Part shown: positions 5,169 through 5,648 of the stretch, piece after piece
How the letters are laid out: every line of letters begins with the position of its first letter
Position numbering within the stretch: position 1 is the first letter of the stretch
Assembly: GCA_031261145.1 (NCBI GenBank)
Contig: JAISJX010000060.1
Coordinates: 1 to 5,648, forward strand
DNA from: Tannerella sp.
Lineage (GTDB): Bacteria > Bacteroidota > Bacteroidia > Bacteroidales > Tannerellaceae
DNA: 5,648 nt
Reading direction: 5' to 3'
Made by a program: the position numbers and the translations under genes
Notes under the pieces: generated by a model
What the model was told of the DNA's origin: nothing
Database searches by the model: none
Seen by the model: the letters and a program-made list of their open reading frames with translations, nothing else

Positions 5169-5648
5169 ATGAAAAAGTTAGTTTATTTTACGATGTTTTT
5201 TTTAGCAGTGATATTTACTGCTAACGGTCAGGTAACCATAGGTTCCGAGGAAGCGCCTGATGATAATGCTCTGCTTGATTTAAAGCAACAGCCCGACAGT
5301 ACTTCTATCAAAGGGTTGTTATTGCCTCGGGTAGCGCTTCAAGCAACAAATTTGGCTGCGCCCATGAGCGCTCATGTTGCCGGAATGACCGTTTACAATA
5401 AGGCCGTTGCCGGTACAGGCGAGTATCGCGTATCGCCGGGATTCTACTACAACACCGGAACAAAATGGGAACGCATGTACCTCGGTTATACCAACTGGTT
5501 TTATATGCCTTCCATAGCCATTAATACGTCAACGTCGGCTACCAATCAGCATCTGGATTTATATAATTTGTACAAAACCCAGTTTTCGGCGCCGCTGGTA
5601 AGCAGTGTTGGCGCACCGGCAGCGGTTCCTTATATTCCTGCCGCGACA
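5169..5648 (+). CDS. Secreted/cell-surface protein of a Bacteroidales family, 5' part only
   Basis: An open frame starts at the ATG at 5169 and runs without a stop for 160 codons to the right edge. Residues 1-20 form a Sec signal peptide: MKK, a hydrophobic core, then A18-N-G20 before Q21 as the likely signal peptidase I site. No Cys is placed for a lipoprotein. The mature start VTIGSEEAPDDNALLDLK, then KGLLLPRVALQ (48-58), GMTVYN (72-77) and GFYYNTGTKWERM (91-103), is a pattern I recognise from exported Bacteroidales proteins, usually uncharacterised. NWFYMPSIAI (109-118) followed by a threonine/serine stretch also resembles that family. The rest, including any C-terminal sorting domain, is outside the window. 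The gene has its own promoter and follows the operon terminator, so it is a separate transcription unit. Function is unknown; adhesion or a structural surface role is only a guess. Confidence 0.85.
   Translation, partial: MKKLVYFTMFFLAVIFTANGQVTIGSEEAPDDNALLDLKQQPDSTSIKGLLLPRVALQATNLAAPMSAHVAGMTVYNKAVAGTGEYRVSPGFYYNTGTKWERMYLGYTNWFYMPSIAINTSTSATNQHLDLYNLYKTQFSAPLVSSVGAPAAVPYIPAAT

Overview
The window looks like part of a Bacteroidota genome, probably Bacteroidales. Three things point that way. The genes have no Shine-Dalgarno sequences but A/T-rich translation starts. A TATCTTTG box, matching the Bacteroidota -7 consensus TAnnTTTG, lies upstream of the last gene. That last gene encodes a secreted protein whose N-terminus (VTIG, then LLLPRVAL, then GFYYN-GTKW) I recognise from Bacteroidales surface proteins. 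Every convincing gene is on the + strand. The coding regions have moderate GC and the intergenic DNA is very AT-rich.

Bases 1-4678 are a tightly packed catabolic operon. In order it holds the 3' end of an RraA-family (aldolase/decarboxylase-like) gene, an enolase-superfamily acid-sugar dehydratase, a short-chain dehydrogenase/reductase, an SMP-30/gluconolactonase-type lactonase, and a Na+/sugar symporter very like Vibrio SGLT. Gaps between genes are 36, 8, 24 and 0 nt. None of the complete enzymes has a signal peptide, so they should act in the cytoplasm on sugar brought in unphosphorylated by the symporter. The set fits a kinase-free oxidative route: aldose, then lactone (SDR), then aldonate (lactonase), then 2-keto-3-deoxy acid (dehydratase), then cleavage (possibly the RraA-like protein). 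The sugar itself cannot be named from sequence. A strong intrinsic terminator at 4701-4736 closes the operon.

Bases 4737-5168 are non-coding. They hold an array of TTTTTAG heptamers (4755-4810), a small palindrome (4871-4885), a 46-nt nested dyad with a related core (4923-4968), a likely promoter (about 4991-5017) and a long AT-rich leader with three copies of AGTATAAC. A shorter array of the same heptamer in reverse complement (CTAAAAA x3) lies at 251-271, between the rraA-like and dehydratase genes.

Bases 5169-5648 begin a secreted or cell-surface protein that runs off the right edge. It has its own promoter and no evident link to the sugar operon.

No clearly new multi-gene system is visible. 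The most unusual signals are the heptamer arrays and the palindromes in the intergenic region.
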